Shown: positions 42,997 through 53,266, counted from the stretch's first letter. The stretch is DNA of 64,000 bases from Variovorax gracilis (GCF_030317115.1 NZ_JASZYF010000001.1:62001-126000), one strand, 5' to 3'. A program made the numbers and translations. Notes: a model not told the origin generated them from the sequence alone.

Positions 42997-43182
42997 ATGA
43001 CCCCTTCCATCCCTACCCTTGCCGCCGCGCGGGTGCTTCCGTTCACACCCCGGCCGCACATCGTCAGGCGTTCATCCTGGCCGTTTCCCGTCGCGCAGGA
43101 GAAAGGCGGGAGCGACGTTCTCAGGGGCCACGCGGCACGCATCATCGCCACCACGGCGCGACACTGGGAAGTACGGCGCTAA
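42997..43182 (+). CDS. Small SOS-controlled protein candidate, unknown function
   Basis: 61-aa ORF with ATG 42997 after GAGG (spacing 8), 47 nt behind a perfect LexA box. The product is basic (Arg/His-rich), begins MTPSIPTLAAARVLPFTPRP and ends TARHWEVRR. It has no signal peptide, no membrane helix and no Leu-rich SulA-like pattern. I do not recognise it. The combination of operator, ribosome-binding site and ORF supports a real gene, but conservation is untested; the operator could also drive an unseen small RNA. Confidence 0.6.
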   Translation: MTPSIPTLAAARVLPFTPRPHIVRRSSWPFPVAQEKGGSDVLRGHAARIIATTARHWEVRR

Positions 43183-43208
43183 GGCCGTACGCAAGTCCCT
43201 TCAAGGAT

Positions 43209-44447
43209 CTACCCGAAACGGTCGAGCACGCCTCGCGCAGCAGCGGCACCCGAGGCCATGGACGCGGTCAGGAGATAGCCGCCGGTCGGCGCTTCCCAAT
43301 CCAACATCTCGCCAGCGAAGAAGACCCCGGGCAATGCGGTGCTCATCAGCTTGTCGTCCAGCGCATCGAAGCGAACGCCGCCTGCAGTGCTGATCGCCTC
43401 GTCGATGGGCCTCGGCGCGACCAGGCGAAGCGGCACGGCCTTGATGGTTGCGGCCAGCTTTTCGGGCACGTGCATTTCGTCGCGCGAAAGCACTTCGTGC
43501 AGTACGCCGGCCTTGATGCCCTCAAGGCCGAGCCGGCTCTTCAAGTGACTGGCGACGGAGCGCGAACCGCGCGGATGCAGCACCGCGGCACACACCTGCT
43601 CCGCGCTGCGATCGGGCAGCAGGTCGAGCAGCAAGGTGGCGCTTCCATTGGTGGCGATTTCATCGCGCAGCAACCCCGAGGCCGCGTAGATCAGGCTGCC
43701 TTCGATACCCGTCGCGGTCGCAACGAATTCGCCCTTGCGGACAAACCGATGGCCTCTGGCATCCGTGAAAGAGATCGCGACCGACTTGAAGGGCATGCCC
43801 GCAAAGCGCTCGGCAAAGAACGGCGTCCACTGCAGGTCGAAGCCGCAGTTGGCTGGTGCGAGAGGCGCAACTTGCACGCCGCGCTCCGACACCCACGGCA
43901 CCCACGCGCCATCGGAGCCAAGGCGCGACCAGCTTGCCCCGCCGAGCGCGAAGACCACGGCATCGAAAGGCGCCACGACCTCACCGGCAGCGGTTGCAAA
44001 ACGCAGCGCGGTCGCAGGTTGCGCAGGATCGGACCAGCCGAGCCACCGATGCCGCATATGGAACTGCACGCCGGCGTGCCGCAAGCGATGCAGCCACGCG
44101 CGCAACAGCGGCGCCGCCTTCATGTCCTTGGGAAACACGCGCCCGGAGGTGCCGACAAAGGTCTCGATGCCCAAGCCGTGCGCCCACTCGCACAACGCGT
44201 CGGGCCCCAGGCGGCGAAGCAGCGGTTCGATCTGAGCGCGGCGCTCGCCGAAACGGCCTGCGAAGGCATCGAAGGGTTCTGAATGCGTGAGGTTGAGGCC
44301 GCCGCGTCCTGCGAGCAGGAACTTGCGTCCGACGGAAGGCATAGCGTCGTACAGATGCACCTGCACGCCCTGCGTGCTGAGAACTTCGGCCGCCATCAAT
44401 CCGGCGGGACCGCCGCCGACGACGGCGACGCGTTGATCTTGTTTCAT
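43209..44447 (-). CDS. HI0933/BaiN-family flavoprotein (TIGR03862)
   Basis: 412-aa FAD-dependent NAD(P)/FAD oxidoreductase-like protein of unknown substrate. FAD-binding motif VAVVGGGPAGLMAAEVL at the N-terminus, then RKFLLAGRGGLNLTHSEP with the family's GGxN(L/C)T signature, and the C-terminal GVFFAGEMLDWEAPTGGYLL. The start overlaps the addA-like stop by ATGA, so it is the third gene of that operon. Confidence 0.9.
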   Translation of the reverse strand: MKQDQRVAVVGGGPAGLMAAEVLSTQGVQVHLYDAMPSVGRKFLLAGRGGLNLTHSEPFDAFAGRFGERRAQIEPLLRRLGPDALCEWAHGLGIETFVGTSGRVFPKDMKAAPLLRAWLHRLRHAGVQFHMRHRWLGWSDPAQPATALRFATAAGEVVAPFDAVVFALGGASWSRLGSDGAWVPWVSERGVQVAPLAPANCGFDLQWTPFFAERFAGMPFKSVAISFTDARGHRFVRKGEFVATATGIEGSLIYAASGLLRDEIATNGSATLLLDLLPDRSAEQVCAAVLHPRGSRSVASHLKSRLGLEGIKAGVLHEVLSRDEMHVPEKLAATIKAVPLRLVAPRPIDEAISTAGGVRFDALDDKLMSTALPGVFFAGEMLDWEAPTGGYLLTASMASGAAAARGVLDRFG

Positions 44448-47400
44448 TCGAGTGTGACCAGTTCGCCCTGCCCGGTCAGGAACGCAGCGCGAACCGTCTC
44501 GCCGGGATAGGCTTGTTGCACCGCATCGCGGTAGCGGTTGAGTTGAGCGATCAGGCTCGCGTCGCGTTCGGGTCGGGCAGCGGACTTGTAGTCGAGCACC
44601 CACCACGCACCGCTCTCGCGATGGCGAACCAGGCGATCGATGCGCAGCGTCTGGCCTTCATGGATCAGCGTGACCTCATTGCCGTGCCAGTCGAGGGAGT
44701 CGCCATCCCAAGCCCATGCGCCCTTGCCGGAGCGAATCCGCTGCGCCAGGGCCGCTGCGGCACGCGCCGCCTGCAGGTCGAGCGAGAACTCGCGCGCCGC
44801 GGCGCGCAAATGCTCGACGGGCAACGGAGCCCCGGGCTGCGCCCACTCGAGCAGCCGGTGCATGGCCTGCCCCATTGCGGAAGCCCGTGTGTCGACATCC
44901 GCAACGGTGAGGATCGCTGGTCGCGCCGTTGGAGCCGCCATCGGTTCCGGCAGGCGCAGCATCTGGAATGAGGCGGGGACATGGGCAGAAGCCACAGGCG
45001 CGGTGCCCGTCACGTCGTCAATCAGTTCGCAGCGCGCCTCCAACCGAGCCCACCAGCTCTGGGCGTTCGGCCGAGCTGCGGACACGGCAGAGACGACAAG
45101 TTCTCCCCGGGCTCGCGTCGTCGCCACATAAAGCGCGTTGATCTCCTCGCGATGTCTCGCAGCCTGCTCCTGCGCGAGGTCATCGACCGTGCAGGCCGGC
45201 GGATTCTTTTCGCTCGCCATGAACACGAAGCGCTCGGGCGCGGGCGCATGGCCCGGCCACTTCACGAGCACGCCCATGGTCTGGGCACGCTGTGCCGATG
45301 CATCGGTGTCCAGCAGCAGCACGAGTTCGGCTTCGAGGCCCTTGGCGCCGTGGACCGTCAGAAGCTGCACGGCATCGGCCACCGTGACCGAAGGCGCACG
45401 GACGCCGCCCGCGCGAAGCGCGCGCACGAAACCATAGGCCGTCGCAAAGCGCGCGCCGTCGAGTTCGAGCGATGCGGCCAGCAGGCCGCGCAGATTGGCC
45501 AGCACGCTGGTGCGCAGCGCGGCAGGCGCGGCGGCCGCGAACTTTTCAAGCACGTCCCCATCATGGAAGATCGCGCTCAACGCATCATGCGGCGGCAACG
45601 CGGCGAACCATTGCTGCCACTTCCGCAGACGCGGGCCGACGCCGGCGAGCGGCTCCGGCCAGCCCGGCGCCTGCAGGAGATCGAACCAGCTCGCGCGGTC
45701 CGCTCGCTGACGCAGCGCGAGTTGCACCAGCGCGTCGTCGTCGACGCCCCATAACGGCGACTTGAGTGCCCGTGCAAGCGACAGGTCATGGTCCGGAGAG
45801 ACCAGCACGTCGATCAGCGCCACCAGGTCCTGCACCTCGGGAGCGTCGTTCAGTTCGTTCTTCTCGGGCTGCTGGACTGCGATGTGCAGCTTGCGCAGCT
45901 CATCCTGCAAGACCGCCAGCCGGCTGCGCCGGCGCGCCAGCACCATGATCCGGCTCGGCGCCAGGCCGCCGGCGATGCGCTCGGCAATCCAGCGCGCGGC
46001 CTGTTCGCACTCCCTCTGCAAGAGCTTCTCCTCCGGCAGCACGCGTGGCGTGGTGAGGCTGTCGCGCCACGGCAGCGCGCCATCGGCATCGACGAACGGC
46101 TCGCTGGCCGCTTCGGCAACCCCTATCGAATCGCGCGCGATCAGCGGCAGTTTGCGGATTCGCCCCGGCACGCGCGACTCGGTCGTATGGTTGCGGAATC
46201 CGCTGAATTCACCGGCCTGCTGGGCGTCCTGCATCGCCGCATTGACCAGCCCAACCACCTCCTGCGCATTGCGGTGCGTGTGGTCGCAATTCAGCAGATC
46301 GCCACCGAGGCCCTGCTGGACGAATTGCTTGGCCGCGATGAAAACCTGCGGCTCGGCGCGCCGGAAACGGTAGATGCTCTGCTTCGGATCGCCCACGATG
46401 AACACGCCCGGACGCCGCCCACCGGCGCCCGCGTAGCTGCCGAGCCAGCCATTGAGAGCCTGCCATTGCAGGGGGTTGGTGTCCTGGAACTCGTCGACCA
46501 GCAGGTGCCGCACCCGCGCATCGAGCCGCTCCTGTACCCAGCCCCAGAGTTCCGCGTTGCCCAGCAGAAGGTGCGCAGCCTGCTCGACGTCGTTCATGTC
46601 GACCCAGCCGTTGGCAGCCTTGACCTCCGCGAAGCAGACGTTCAGCAACCGCGCGAGCCGAGCCATGCGTTGCTGGTAGAGCCAGGCTTCGTGCTGCGCC
46701 TGGGCAGCACAGTATTGCAGCGCGCGCTCCTGCGCGGCCCGCACATCGTCGAGCCCCGCCAGCTTCTCGCTGAACTTGCGCGGTTCGCCCTTCTGGGTCA
46801 GCAACGCATCGAGCACGCCGGCCGCCTGGCCTTCGGTCACGGCCTGCTCGAGTTCGACGCCCCTGCGCGAAAAGGTCGGCGCGCTCGCGCGTCCCAGCGC
46901 GCGGGCCGCGGCCAGCATCGTGCTGCGCCATGCGGCGTCATGAAGGAGGACGACTTCCGGCGATTCGGCGCCCGCGAAGGCCGGATACATCTCGCCCATC
47001 GGCGTCACCGCCTCGTCGACCGCGTCGTGTGCGTCCGCCAGCGCGAACTCGACGCGGCGCGTCAGGGCATCGTCCAGCGCCTTGGCGACCTGCGAACGGC
47101 CATGGGTCGCGACCAGCGCGTGGTAGTCGGCCGATGCAGCTTCGTCGGAGGAGACCGCCGCAAAAAAGGGTCGCCAAACTCGCACCCGGGCCTCGGCATC
47201 GTCCTCCAGCAACTGGTAGTTGGCCGGCAACCGAAGTCGCTCCAGCACCGCGACCGGTGCGCTCCGAAGCAGGCCGGCGAACCACGCATGGAAGGTGCGG
47301 AACTGTACGGGGCGACCGCCCGCGAGCAGCTCGCGATAAAGCCCTTGAAGCCGCGGGGCGGCAGCTTCTGCGGCCGACGGGTTCATGCCCCGCATCACCA

Positions 47401-47725
47401 GTTCCGGCGCCAGTTCGGACACCGGTTGCTCGGCGAACTTCTCAAGCCATTGATCCAGGCGCTCGCGCATTTCGCCGGCCGCCTTCTTGGTGAAGGTGAT
47501 CGCCAGGATCTCATGCGGCGCACAGGCGCCCTCGCCCTCCTCCAGCAATGCGCGGACGACACGCGACACCAGCATCCAGGTCTTGCCCGCGCCCGCGCAG
47601 GCTTCTACCGCCACCGAGCGGCGCGGATCGCAGGCAATGGCATAGAAGCGCTCGCGCGAGACGTGGACGCCGTTGTGTTCGTAGGCTGCGGCGGCGTTCA
47701 TTTCGGCGTTCGTATCGGCGCTCAT
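44444..47725 (-). CDS. addA: UvrD-family helicase-nuclease, AddA-like
   Basis: 1093-aa subunit of a RecBCD-type double-strand break processing enzyme. Walker A ACAGAGKTW (about 44-52), helicase motifs ILAITFTKKAAGEMRERL and LLVDEFQDTNPLQW, then TVHGAKGLEAELVLLLD. The C-terminal PD-(D/E)xK nuclease has WWVLDYKSAARPE and QLNRYRDAV. It joins the upstream nuclease gene by ATGA and the downstream flavoprotein by ATGA. AddA naming rests on domain order and pairing. Confidence 0.9.
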   Translation of the reverse strand: MSADTNAEMNAAAAYEHNGVHVSRERFYAIACDPRRSVAVEACAGAGKTWMLVSRVVRALLEEGEGACAPHEILAITFTKKAAGEMRERLDQWLEKFAEQPVSELAPELVMRGMNPSAAEAAAPRLQGLYRELLAGGRPVQFRTFHAWFAGLLRSAPVAVLERLRLPANYQLLEDDAEARVRVWRPFFAAVSSDEAASADYHALVATHGRSQVAKALDDALTRRVEFALADAHDAVDEAVTPMGEMYPAFAGAESPEVVLLHDAAWRSTMLAAARALGRASAPTFSRRGVELEQAVTEGQAAGVLDALLTQKGEPRKFSEKLAGLDDVRAAQERALQYCAAQAQHEAWLYQQRMARLARLLNVCFAEVKAANGWVDMNDVEQAAHLLLGNAELWGWVQERLDARVRHLLVDEFQDTNPLQWQALNGWLGSYAGAGGRRPGVFIVGDPKQSIYRFRRAEPQVFIAAKQFVQQGLGGDLLNCDHTHRNAQEVVGLVNAAMQDAQQAGEFSGFRNHTTESRVPGRIRKLPLIARDSIGVAEAASEPFVDADGALPWRDSLTTPRVLPEEKLLQRECEQAARWIAERIAGGLAPSRIMVLARRRSRLAVLQDELRKLHIAVQQPEKNELNDAPEVQDLVALIDVLVSPDHDLSLARALKSPLWGVDDDALVQLALRQRADRASWFDLLQAPGWPEPLAGVGPRLRKWQQWFAALPPHDALSAIFHDGDVLEKFAAAAPAALRTSVLANLRGLLAASLELDGARFATAYGFVRALRAGGVRAPSVTVADAVQLLTVHGAKGLEAELVLLLDTDASAQRAQTMGVLVKWPGHAPAPERFVFMASEKNPPACTVDDLAQEQAARHREEINALYVATTRARGELVVSAVSAARPNAQSWWARLEARCELIDDVTGTAPVASAHVPASFQMLRLPEPMAAPTARPAILTVADVDTRASAMGQAMHRLLEWAQPGAPLPVEHLRAAAREFSLDLQAARAAAALAQRIRSGKGAWAWDGDSLDWHGNEVTLIHEGQTLRIDRLVRHRESGAWWVLDYKSAARPERDASLIAQLNRYRDAVQQAYPGETVRAAFLTGQGELVTLE

Positions 47726-50274
47726 TCGGCCACTTCCCAGAAATCCTTGCGGCAGAGGCCGCGGGCTGAACAGTGCTCGCACACCTGCCCTTCGCCGAGG
47801 GCCGGCAGCGCCGCACCCCGGCCGATGCGGGCAAGATCGTCCATCACGCCGGCTACCAGCGCATCGCGCGCAGCCACGACATCCTCCTGCTCGAAGGTGC
47901 GCGTGCCCGATGCCTTTTCTCCGACGTTGACATAGGCCGCGCGCAAGCTGTCGTCGGGAAACAAGGCGGCGTAGAACGCAAGCTGCGTGTCCTCCGTCGG
48001 CTCCTTGACGCGTTCACGGGTCTTGTCGGCGGATTCGGTCTTGTAGTCGATCACGAAGGCCCTGCCGTCCGGCGTCGAGTCGACGCGGTCCAGGCGACCG
48101 ATGAGCTTGACGCTGCCCAGCGGCACTTCCTTCCACGGCTCGGCCTCGACGAACACCGCGCCTTCACCCGCTTCGTGCCCGGCCAGCCAGGCCAGGTAGC
48201 CCTCGCGCACGGCCGGCCAGGCCGCGGCAAAGGGGAGGAATTCAGCCTTCGACAGGCCAAACTCGCGGGTCGCAAGGTCTTCCGCGACAGCCATCACGGC
48301 GCGTCGCGACTGGAGGTCGGAGGTCGGGCTGTCCTTCAAGGCTTCGTGGAAATGGCCGAGCACGGCGTGGAGCCAGTTGCCGAAGTCGCGCTTGTCGATC
48401 TCGGCATCGAGTTCATCGCTGCTGCGCAAGCCGAGTTGCCGCAATGCGAAGAAGCGGTACGGGCAGCGGCGCAAGTCCTCGTAGGCAGTCGACGACAAGG
48501 TGGCGGGCACGAGCGCTTCGCCGCGTGGTTGCGGATGCGCAGTCGGCCGCGCCTCCACTTGCATGGGCTTGCGCGGGTCTGCGGCAGCGGCCGCGGAATG
48601 GTCGAGGTGCAGCATCTGCACGAGCGGGCTGGGCCGCACGGGCTCGCCGCTGGCGTCGAACGCGCGCCAAAGCACGTCGCAGTGCGGCGCCCGCATCGCG
48701 ATCGCCCACGCTGCGCGCTGCGCAGCCTCCAGGGCCTCGCGCGAAGGCAGTGAAAGCCCGGCGCGCTGTGCGGGATTCCAGTCTCCCGGCGGCTCGGGGG
48801 AAGCAGGCAGGCGCTGGTCGTCGCACCCCGGCACCACGACCGCCGCGAAGGCTCGGCCAAGCAACTGGTGCAGCGGCAGGACGACGACTTGCGGGATCTC
48901 GGTGCCCGCGGGCGCCAGCACGAAGCTCGCCGCTTCGAGCACGTCGCGCACCCAGGCCGTGAACTCGGCCAGCGTGCAGCGCGTGCCACGGATCTCGCCG
49001 TCATCGGCGTCGAGGTAGAGCGCGGAGATCACCTCGATGCCGGCCACGTCGCCGGCCAGGTCCGCCCATTGACCGCCGGCTTCGAGCAGCGTCCGGGTCG
49101 CCTTCAGCCAGTCGCCGAGCGGCCGGGCACGGGTGAACACGGCCCGCAGGGCTTCGACGGCTTCGGTGAAGGGCAGGAGCCTCGAATCCTGTGGCTTGTC
49201 GCTGGCAGCGGCCAGGGAGCACCAACTGCGCCAATCGCGCATGCCGCGATCGCGCAGGCGCGCTTCGAGCAACAGGACGGCGCGGCCATCGAAGGCGCCG
49301 GCGCACTTGAGCCAGTCGAGCACCTGGTCGCTGCTCGCATCGTGGGCACAGGCGCGCAGCGCGCTCATCAGGTTCGCGGCGGCACGCGTGGTCGAGAGCT
49401 TCCAGCCAGTCTCGTCGTGGGGCAGCACGCCATGCGCTGCGAGTTGCGCACTGATGCGGCGGGTCAGCGCGCGGTCGGTGGCGACGAGTGCCACAGGGGC
49501 CCGGTTTTCCGCCAGATGGCGCAGCACGCACGCCGCGGCGCGCTCCGCCTCGTCTTCAGGATCGGCCGCCGCGTGCAAATCGGCGACGCAGGCCGCCGCA
49601 TCCAAGGTCGCGAGCGGCAGGTGCAAGGCGCGTTCGCCGAGCAGTGTGGCGAGCTTGCGGGTGAGCGAATCGACCTGAAGGCCATCCAGCACGATCAGTT
49701 GATCGACCTGCGAGAGCGCATTCCCCGTGAGCAGCACATCGGTCGCGTAGCTGGAGGTGGATGCCCACGCCAGCGCAATGCCGTTCAGGGCGCTCTCGAT
49801 ATCGAACCATTCAGACCCCTTGCCCGCCCCCACGATGGCGCCGATGCGCTCGGCCCATGCCGCGCGTTCGTCGGGATGCTCGGCAGCGGCCAGCGGCGCA
49901 AGCTGCAGCACGATCTCGACCAGGCGCCCCGCGAGCGCGTTGCGCGACGCCGAAAAACCGGTGCGCGCCAGCAACGACTGGGCGGTCAGCAGATCACGCG
50001 CCATGTCGAAGGCGATGTCGTCGACGCCGGGCGCGAAACCGCCCACGCTGCGCGCCCAGTTCCGCGTGGTCTCGAAGCGCGGCGCGAATCCCGGCGTGCC
50101 GTGGGCTGCCCACATGCCGCGTGCCACTTGCATCAGTTGCGCATAAGGGACGAGCACCACGGTGCGCGCGGCGTGGAGTCGTCGCTCGGACAGGACTTGG
50201 GCAATGCGCCTGACAATGCCATGGGCCGGGTCGCACCAAAGCGCGTGCGCCGGATGGCGCTCAGATGAATGCAT
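47722..50274 (-). CDS. addB: PD-(D/E)xK nuclease/helicase-like subunit, AddB-like
   Basis: 850-aa partner of AddA. The N-terminal half is an inactivated helicase-like fold; I see no intact Walker A. The C-terminal nuclease domain has IGRLDRVD and VIDYKTES (metal Asp and Lys). Four Cys residues typical of the AddB iron-sulfur cluster occur: one in RRCPYRFF and three in CEHCSARGLC near the end. ATG 50274 chosen; an in-frame upstream ATG exists but would enter the trxA promoter region. Overlaps addA by ATGA. Confidence 0.88.
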   Translation of the reverse strand: MHSSERHPAHALWCDPAHGIVRRIAQVLSERRLHAARTVVLVPYAQLMQVARGMWAAHGTPGFAPRFETTRNWARSVGGFAPGVDDIAFDMARDLLTAQSLLARTGFSASRNALAGRLVEIVLQLAPLAAAEHPDERAAWAERIGAIVGAGKGSEWFDIESALNGIALAWASTSSYATDVLLTGNALSQVDQLIVLDGLQVDSLTRKLATLLGERALHLPLATLDAAACVADLHAAADPEDEAERAAACVLRHLAENRAPVALVATDRALTRRISAQLAAHGVLPHDETGWKLSTTRAAANLMSALRACAHDASSDQVLDWLKCAGAFDGRAVLLLEARLRDRGMRDWRSWCSLAAASDKPQDSRLLPFTEAVEALRAVFTRARPLGDWLKATRTLLEAGGQWADLAGDVAGIEVISALYLDADDGEIRGTRCTLAEFTAWVRDVLEAASFVLAPAGTEIPQVVVLPLHQLLGRAFAAVVVPGCDDQRLPASPEPPGDWNPAQRAGLSLPSREALEAAQRAAWAIAMRAPHCDVLWRAFDASGEPVRPSPLVQMLHLDHSAAAAADPRKPMQVEARPTAHPQPRGEALVPATLSSTAYEDLRRCPYRFFALRQLGLRSSDELDAEIDKRDFGNWLHAVLGHFHEALKDSPTSDLQSRRAVMAVAEDLATREFGLSKAEFLPFAAAWPAVREGYLAWLAGHEAGEGAVFVEAEPWKEVPLGSVKLIGRLDRVDSTPDGRAFVIDYKTESADKTRERVKEPTEDTQLAFYAALFPDDSLRAAYVNVGEKASGTRTFEQEDVVAARDALVAGVMDDLARIGRGAALPALGEGQVCEHCSARGLCRKDFWEVAE

Positions 50275-50402
50275 GGGGTGTAGTTGGGGGGCTTTGGCTA
50301 TCGGGGCCATAGCTTGCGCGTCGGCCACGCCGACACTTGGTTTCTGTCACAATGACCCGCACTTTAGCTGCACCGAAACTCTCCGCGCAGAAGGACACAT
50401 CC

Positions 50403-50735
50403 ATGGCCAGCGACCTCATCAAACACATCTCCGACTCTTCTTTCGAAGCCGACGTGCTCCAGTCCGGCAAGCCTGTCCTGGTGGACTACTGGGCCGAATG
50501 GTGCGGTCCTTGCAAGATGATCGCCCCGATCCTCGACGAGGTCTCCAACACCTACGAAGGCAAGCTGCAGATCGCCAAGATGAACGTCGACGAGAACCGC
50601 GACATCCCCGCCAAGTTCGGTATCCGGGGCATCCCGACCTTGATGCTGTTCAAGGACGGCCAACTGGCCGCCACCAAGGTCGGTGCGATGAGCAAGGCTC
50701 AGCTCACCGCCTTCATCGACCAGCAGCTCGCCTGA
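50403..50735 (+). CDS. trxA: Thioredoxin 1
   Basis: 110-aa general disulfide reductase with WCGPC (Cys34 and Cys37) and cis-Pro in [11 protein letters not shown] 50403 has AAGGA upstream. Divergent from addB with 128 nt between starts. A terminator separates it from rho, 187 nt downstream. Confidence 0.97.
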   Translation: MASDLIKHISDSSFEADVLQSGKPVLVDYWAEWCGPCKMIAPILDEVSNTYEGKLQIAKMNVDENRDIPAKFGIRGIPTLMLFKDGQLAATKVGAMSKAQLTAFIDQQLA

Positions 50736-50745
50736 GCACCCCCTT

Positions 50746-50784
50746 GCTGCCTGCGCGCAACGCGCCGGCAGCTTTTCCCTTTTT
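50746..50784 (+). terminator. trxA intrinsic terminator
   Basis: GCTGCC T GCGCG / CGCGC C GGCAGC forms an imperfect stem followed by TTTTCCCTTTTT, 11 nt past the trxA stop. Confidence 0.75.
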
Positions 50785-50921
50785 CCTGTCATAATTCCCC
50801 GCAGATCACCGGCCCATTCAGGTACCCGGTTCGAGTTCCCCGGTTTGTGAGGCATCTCTCGCCTCTTCCCAAACCTCCCCCTCCTGGTTTTTCGACAGAT
50901 TTCCCCGCAAGGGGTCATTCC

Positions 50922-52187
50922 ATGCACTTAAACGAACTCAAGGCACTCCACGTGTCCGAAGTCCTCAAGCAGGCCGAAGCCCTTGAGATCGAAAACGTCG
51001 GCCGCATGCGCAAGCAGGAGCTGATGTTCGCGATCATCAAGAAGCGCGCAAAGGCCGGTGAACAGGTTTTCGCCGACGGCGTGCTCGAGATCCTGCCGGA
51101 CGGCTTCGGCTTCCTGCGCAGCCCCGACACCAGCTTCACGGCGAGCACGGACGACATCTACATCTCGCCGAGCCAGGTGCGCCGCTTCAACCTGCACACC
51201 GGCGACATGATCGAAGGCGAAGTGCGAACGCCCAAGGATGGCGAGCGCTACTTCGCGCTGACCAAGCTCGACAAGGTCAACGACGGCCTGCCCGAAGCGA
51301 ACAAGCACAAGGTGATGTTCGAGAACCTGACGCCGCTGTTCCCCAAGGAACTGATGCGTCTGGAGCGCGACAACTTCAAGGGCGACGAGAACATCACCGG
51401 CCGCATCATCGACATCATCGCGCCGATCGGCAAAGGCCAGCGAGCCCTGCTGGTGGCCCCGCCCAAGAGCGGCAAGACGGTGATGATGCAGCACATCGCC
51501 CACGCGATCAGCGCCAACTACCCCGAAGTGCACATGATGGTGCTGCTGGTGGACGAGCGGCCCGAAGAAGTGACCGAAATGCAGCGCACGGTGAAGGGCG
51601 AGGTCATCGCATCGACCTTCGACGAACCCGCCGCGCGCCACGTGCATGTCGCCGAAATGGTGATCGAGCGCGCCAAGCGCCTGGTCGAGCTCAAGAAGGA
51701 CGTGGTGATCCTGCTGGACTCGATCACCCGCCTCGCCCGCGCCTACAACAACGTCGTGCCTTCGTCGGGCAAGGTGCTGACCGGCGGCGTGGACTCCAAC
51801 GCCCTGCAGCGCCCCAAGCGCTTCCTCGGCGCCGCGCGCAATGTGGAAGAAGGCGGCTCGCTCACCATCATCGGCACCGCGCTGATCGACACCGGCAGCC
51901 GCATGGACGAAGTGATCTTCGAAGAGTTCAAGGGCACCGGCAACTCCGAAATCCACCTCGACCGCCGCCTCTACGAGAAGCGCGTGTTCCCCTCGATCCA
52001 GCTCAACCGCAGCGGCACGCGCCGCGAAGAACTGCTGTTGCCGCCCGAGATCCTGCAGAAGACCCGCATCCTTCGCCAGCTCATGTACAACATGGACGAG
52101 ATCGAGGCGATGGAGCTCATGCTCAAGAACATGAAGGCGACCAAGACCAATGTCGAGTTCTTCGACATGATGCGTCGCGGAGGCTGA
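50922..52187 (+). CDS. rho: Transcription termination factor Rho
   Basis: 421-aa hexameric RNA helicase. RNA-binding N-terminal domain with [11 protein letters not shown]-loop [14 protein letters not shown] (about 181), Walker [17 protein letters not shown] and R-loop region [16 protein letters not shown]. No N-terminal insertion, as in short Rho proteins. The 50785-50921 leader starts with a -10-like CATAAT (50791-50796), then is C-rich and G-poor, compatible with known autoregulation of rho through its own leader. Confidence 0.97.
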   Translation: MHLNELKALHVSEVLKQAEALEIENVGRMRKQELMFAIIKKRAKAGEQVFADGVLEILPDGFGFLRSPDTSFTASTDDIYISPSQVRRFNLHTGDMIEGEVRTPKDGERYFALTKLDKVNDGLPEANKHKVMFENLTPLFPKELMRLERDNFKGDENITGRIIDIIAPIGKGQRALLVAPPKSGKTVMMQHIAHAISANYPEVHMMVLLVDERPEEVTEMQRTVKGEVIASTFDEPAARHVHVAEMVIERAKRLVELKKDVVILLDSITRLARAYNNVVPSSGKVLTGGVDSNALQRPKRFLGAARNVEEGGSLTIIGTALIDTGSRMDEVIFEEFKGTGNSEIHLDRRLYEKRVFPSIQLNRSGTRREELLLPPEILQKTRILRQLMYNMDEIEAMELMLKNMKATKTNVEFFDMMRRGG

Positions 52188-52211
52188 TCGCCTCCTTGCG
52201 CTGGCGTGAAG

Positions 52212-53231
52212 TCAGCGCACCGCCAGGGCCCGGCCTTCGGTCGCGCTCTGGCGTCCCAGGTCGAGCAATTCCATCAGTTCGACCGCCTGGTCCGGCGTCA
52301 CCGGATTCGGCCCTTCTCCGTGGATCGCATCGCGAATCGCCGCGTAGTAGCCAACGTAGTTGCCTGCCAGGGTGGGCACGCCCCGCACCTGGACCCGGCC
52401 ATCGTCGCGCATGATCGTGAGCTCGCCTTCGATCGGATCGACACCCCACCCCGCATCGCCTGGTCGGCCTCCTGCACGCAGCGCGTCCTCCTGTGGATCC
52501 ACTCCCCGCTTGATATAGCTCCCGCGTGTGCCATGCACGATGTAGCGCGGCGCCGCGTACGCGGCCAGCGTCGTCGCGTGCAACACCACGCGCAGGGGTG
52601 CATGGGTGCCCTTGTCGTAGCGGAGCACGGCGTGGAAATAGTCTTCGACCAAGGCCCCGTCGCGCAGCGCGGCCGTGTCGAGCTGCAACGTGTCGGGCCG
52701 GCCGAACAATTGAACGGCCTGGTCGACCAGGTGGCGTTCGCGCACCTGCGGCCGGTAGCGGTCGAAATGCGACTCCAGATACACCGGCCGCCCCAAATCG
52801 CTACTGGCCAGCAGATTCCGCAGCGTCTGGAAATCCGAGTCGAAGCGGCGGTTCTGGTACACGGACAGCAGCCGGCCCTTCTGCTGGGCCAGGTCGGACA
52901 ACTCGCGCGCCTGCACGGCGTCCAGCGTGAAGGGTTTGTCGACGATCACGTGCTTGCCGGCGGCGAGCGCAGCCTTGGCCAACGGGTGGTGCTGGGCGTT
53001 CGGCGCGGCGATCACGACGAGGTCGATGTCGGTTCGGCGCAACAATGCCTCGACGTCCGGGACCACATCAACGCCGGGCCAGTCCGTGTGGACCCTGTGC
53101 GGCTGCGAACTCGCCACGGCCCCCAGTTCCAGGCCCTCGACGGCCGACAGCACGGGGGCATGGAAGGTCTGGCCCGCGAATCCGTAGCCGACGAGGCCCG
53201 CGCGCAAGGTGCGCAAGGTGCGAAAAGGCAT
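52212..53231 (-). CDS. Gfo/Idh/MocA family oxidoreductase
   Basis: 339-aa NAD(P)-dependent oxidoreductase. The N-terminal Rossmann motif is GLVGYGFAGQTFHAPVL and the family EKP motif appears as VDKPF (KHVIVDKPFTLD, about 95-105). Closest in layout to the YdgJ subgroup. Substrate unknown. Convergent with rho and divergent from the L31 gene. Confidence 0.9.
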   Translation of the reverse strand: MPFRTLRTLRAGLVGYGFAGQTFHAPVLSAVEGLELGAVASSQPHRVHTDWPGVDVVPDVEALLRRTDIDLVVIAAPNAQHHPLAKAALAAGKHVIVDKPFTLDAVQARELSDLAQQKGRLLSVYQNRRFDSDFQTLRNLLASSDLGRPVYLESHFDRYRPQVRERHLVDQAVQLFGRPDTLQLDTAALRDGALVEDYFHAVLRYDKGTHAPLRVVLHATTLAAYAAPRYIVHGTRGSYIKRGVDPQEDALRAGGRPGDAGWGVDPIEGELTIMRDDGRVQVRGVPTLAGNYVGYYAAIRDAIHGEGPNPVTPDQAVELMELLDLGRQSATEGRALAVR

Positions 53232-53266
53232 GATGAGGAGGCCTCTGGCGCTGAAAAGGCCCAGTA

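Noticed and set aside
45788..47935. 715-codon open frame antisense to addA
   Set aside because: Composition typical of an antisense shadow in GC-rich DNA; the helicase motifs lie on the other strand.
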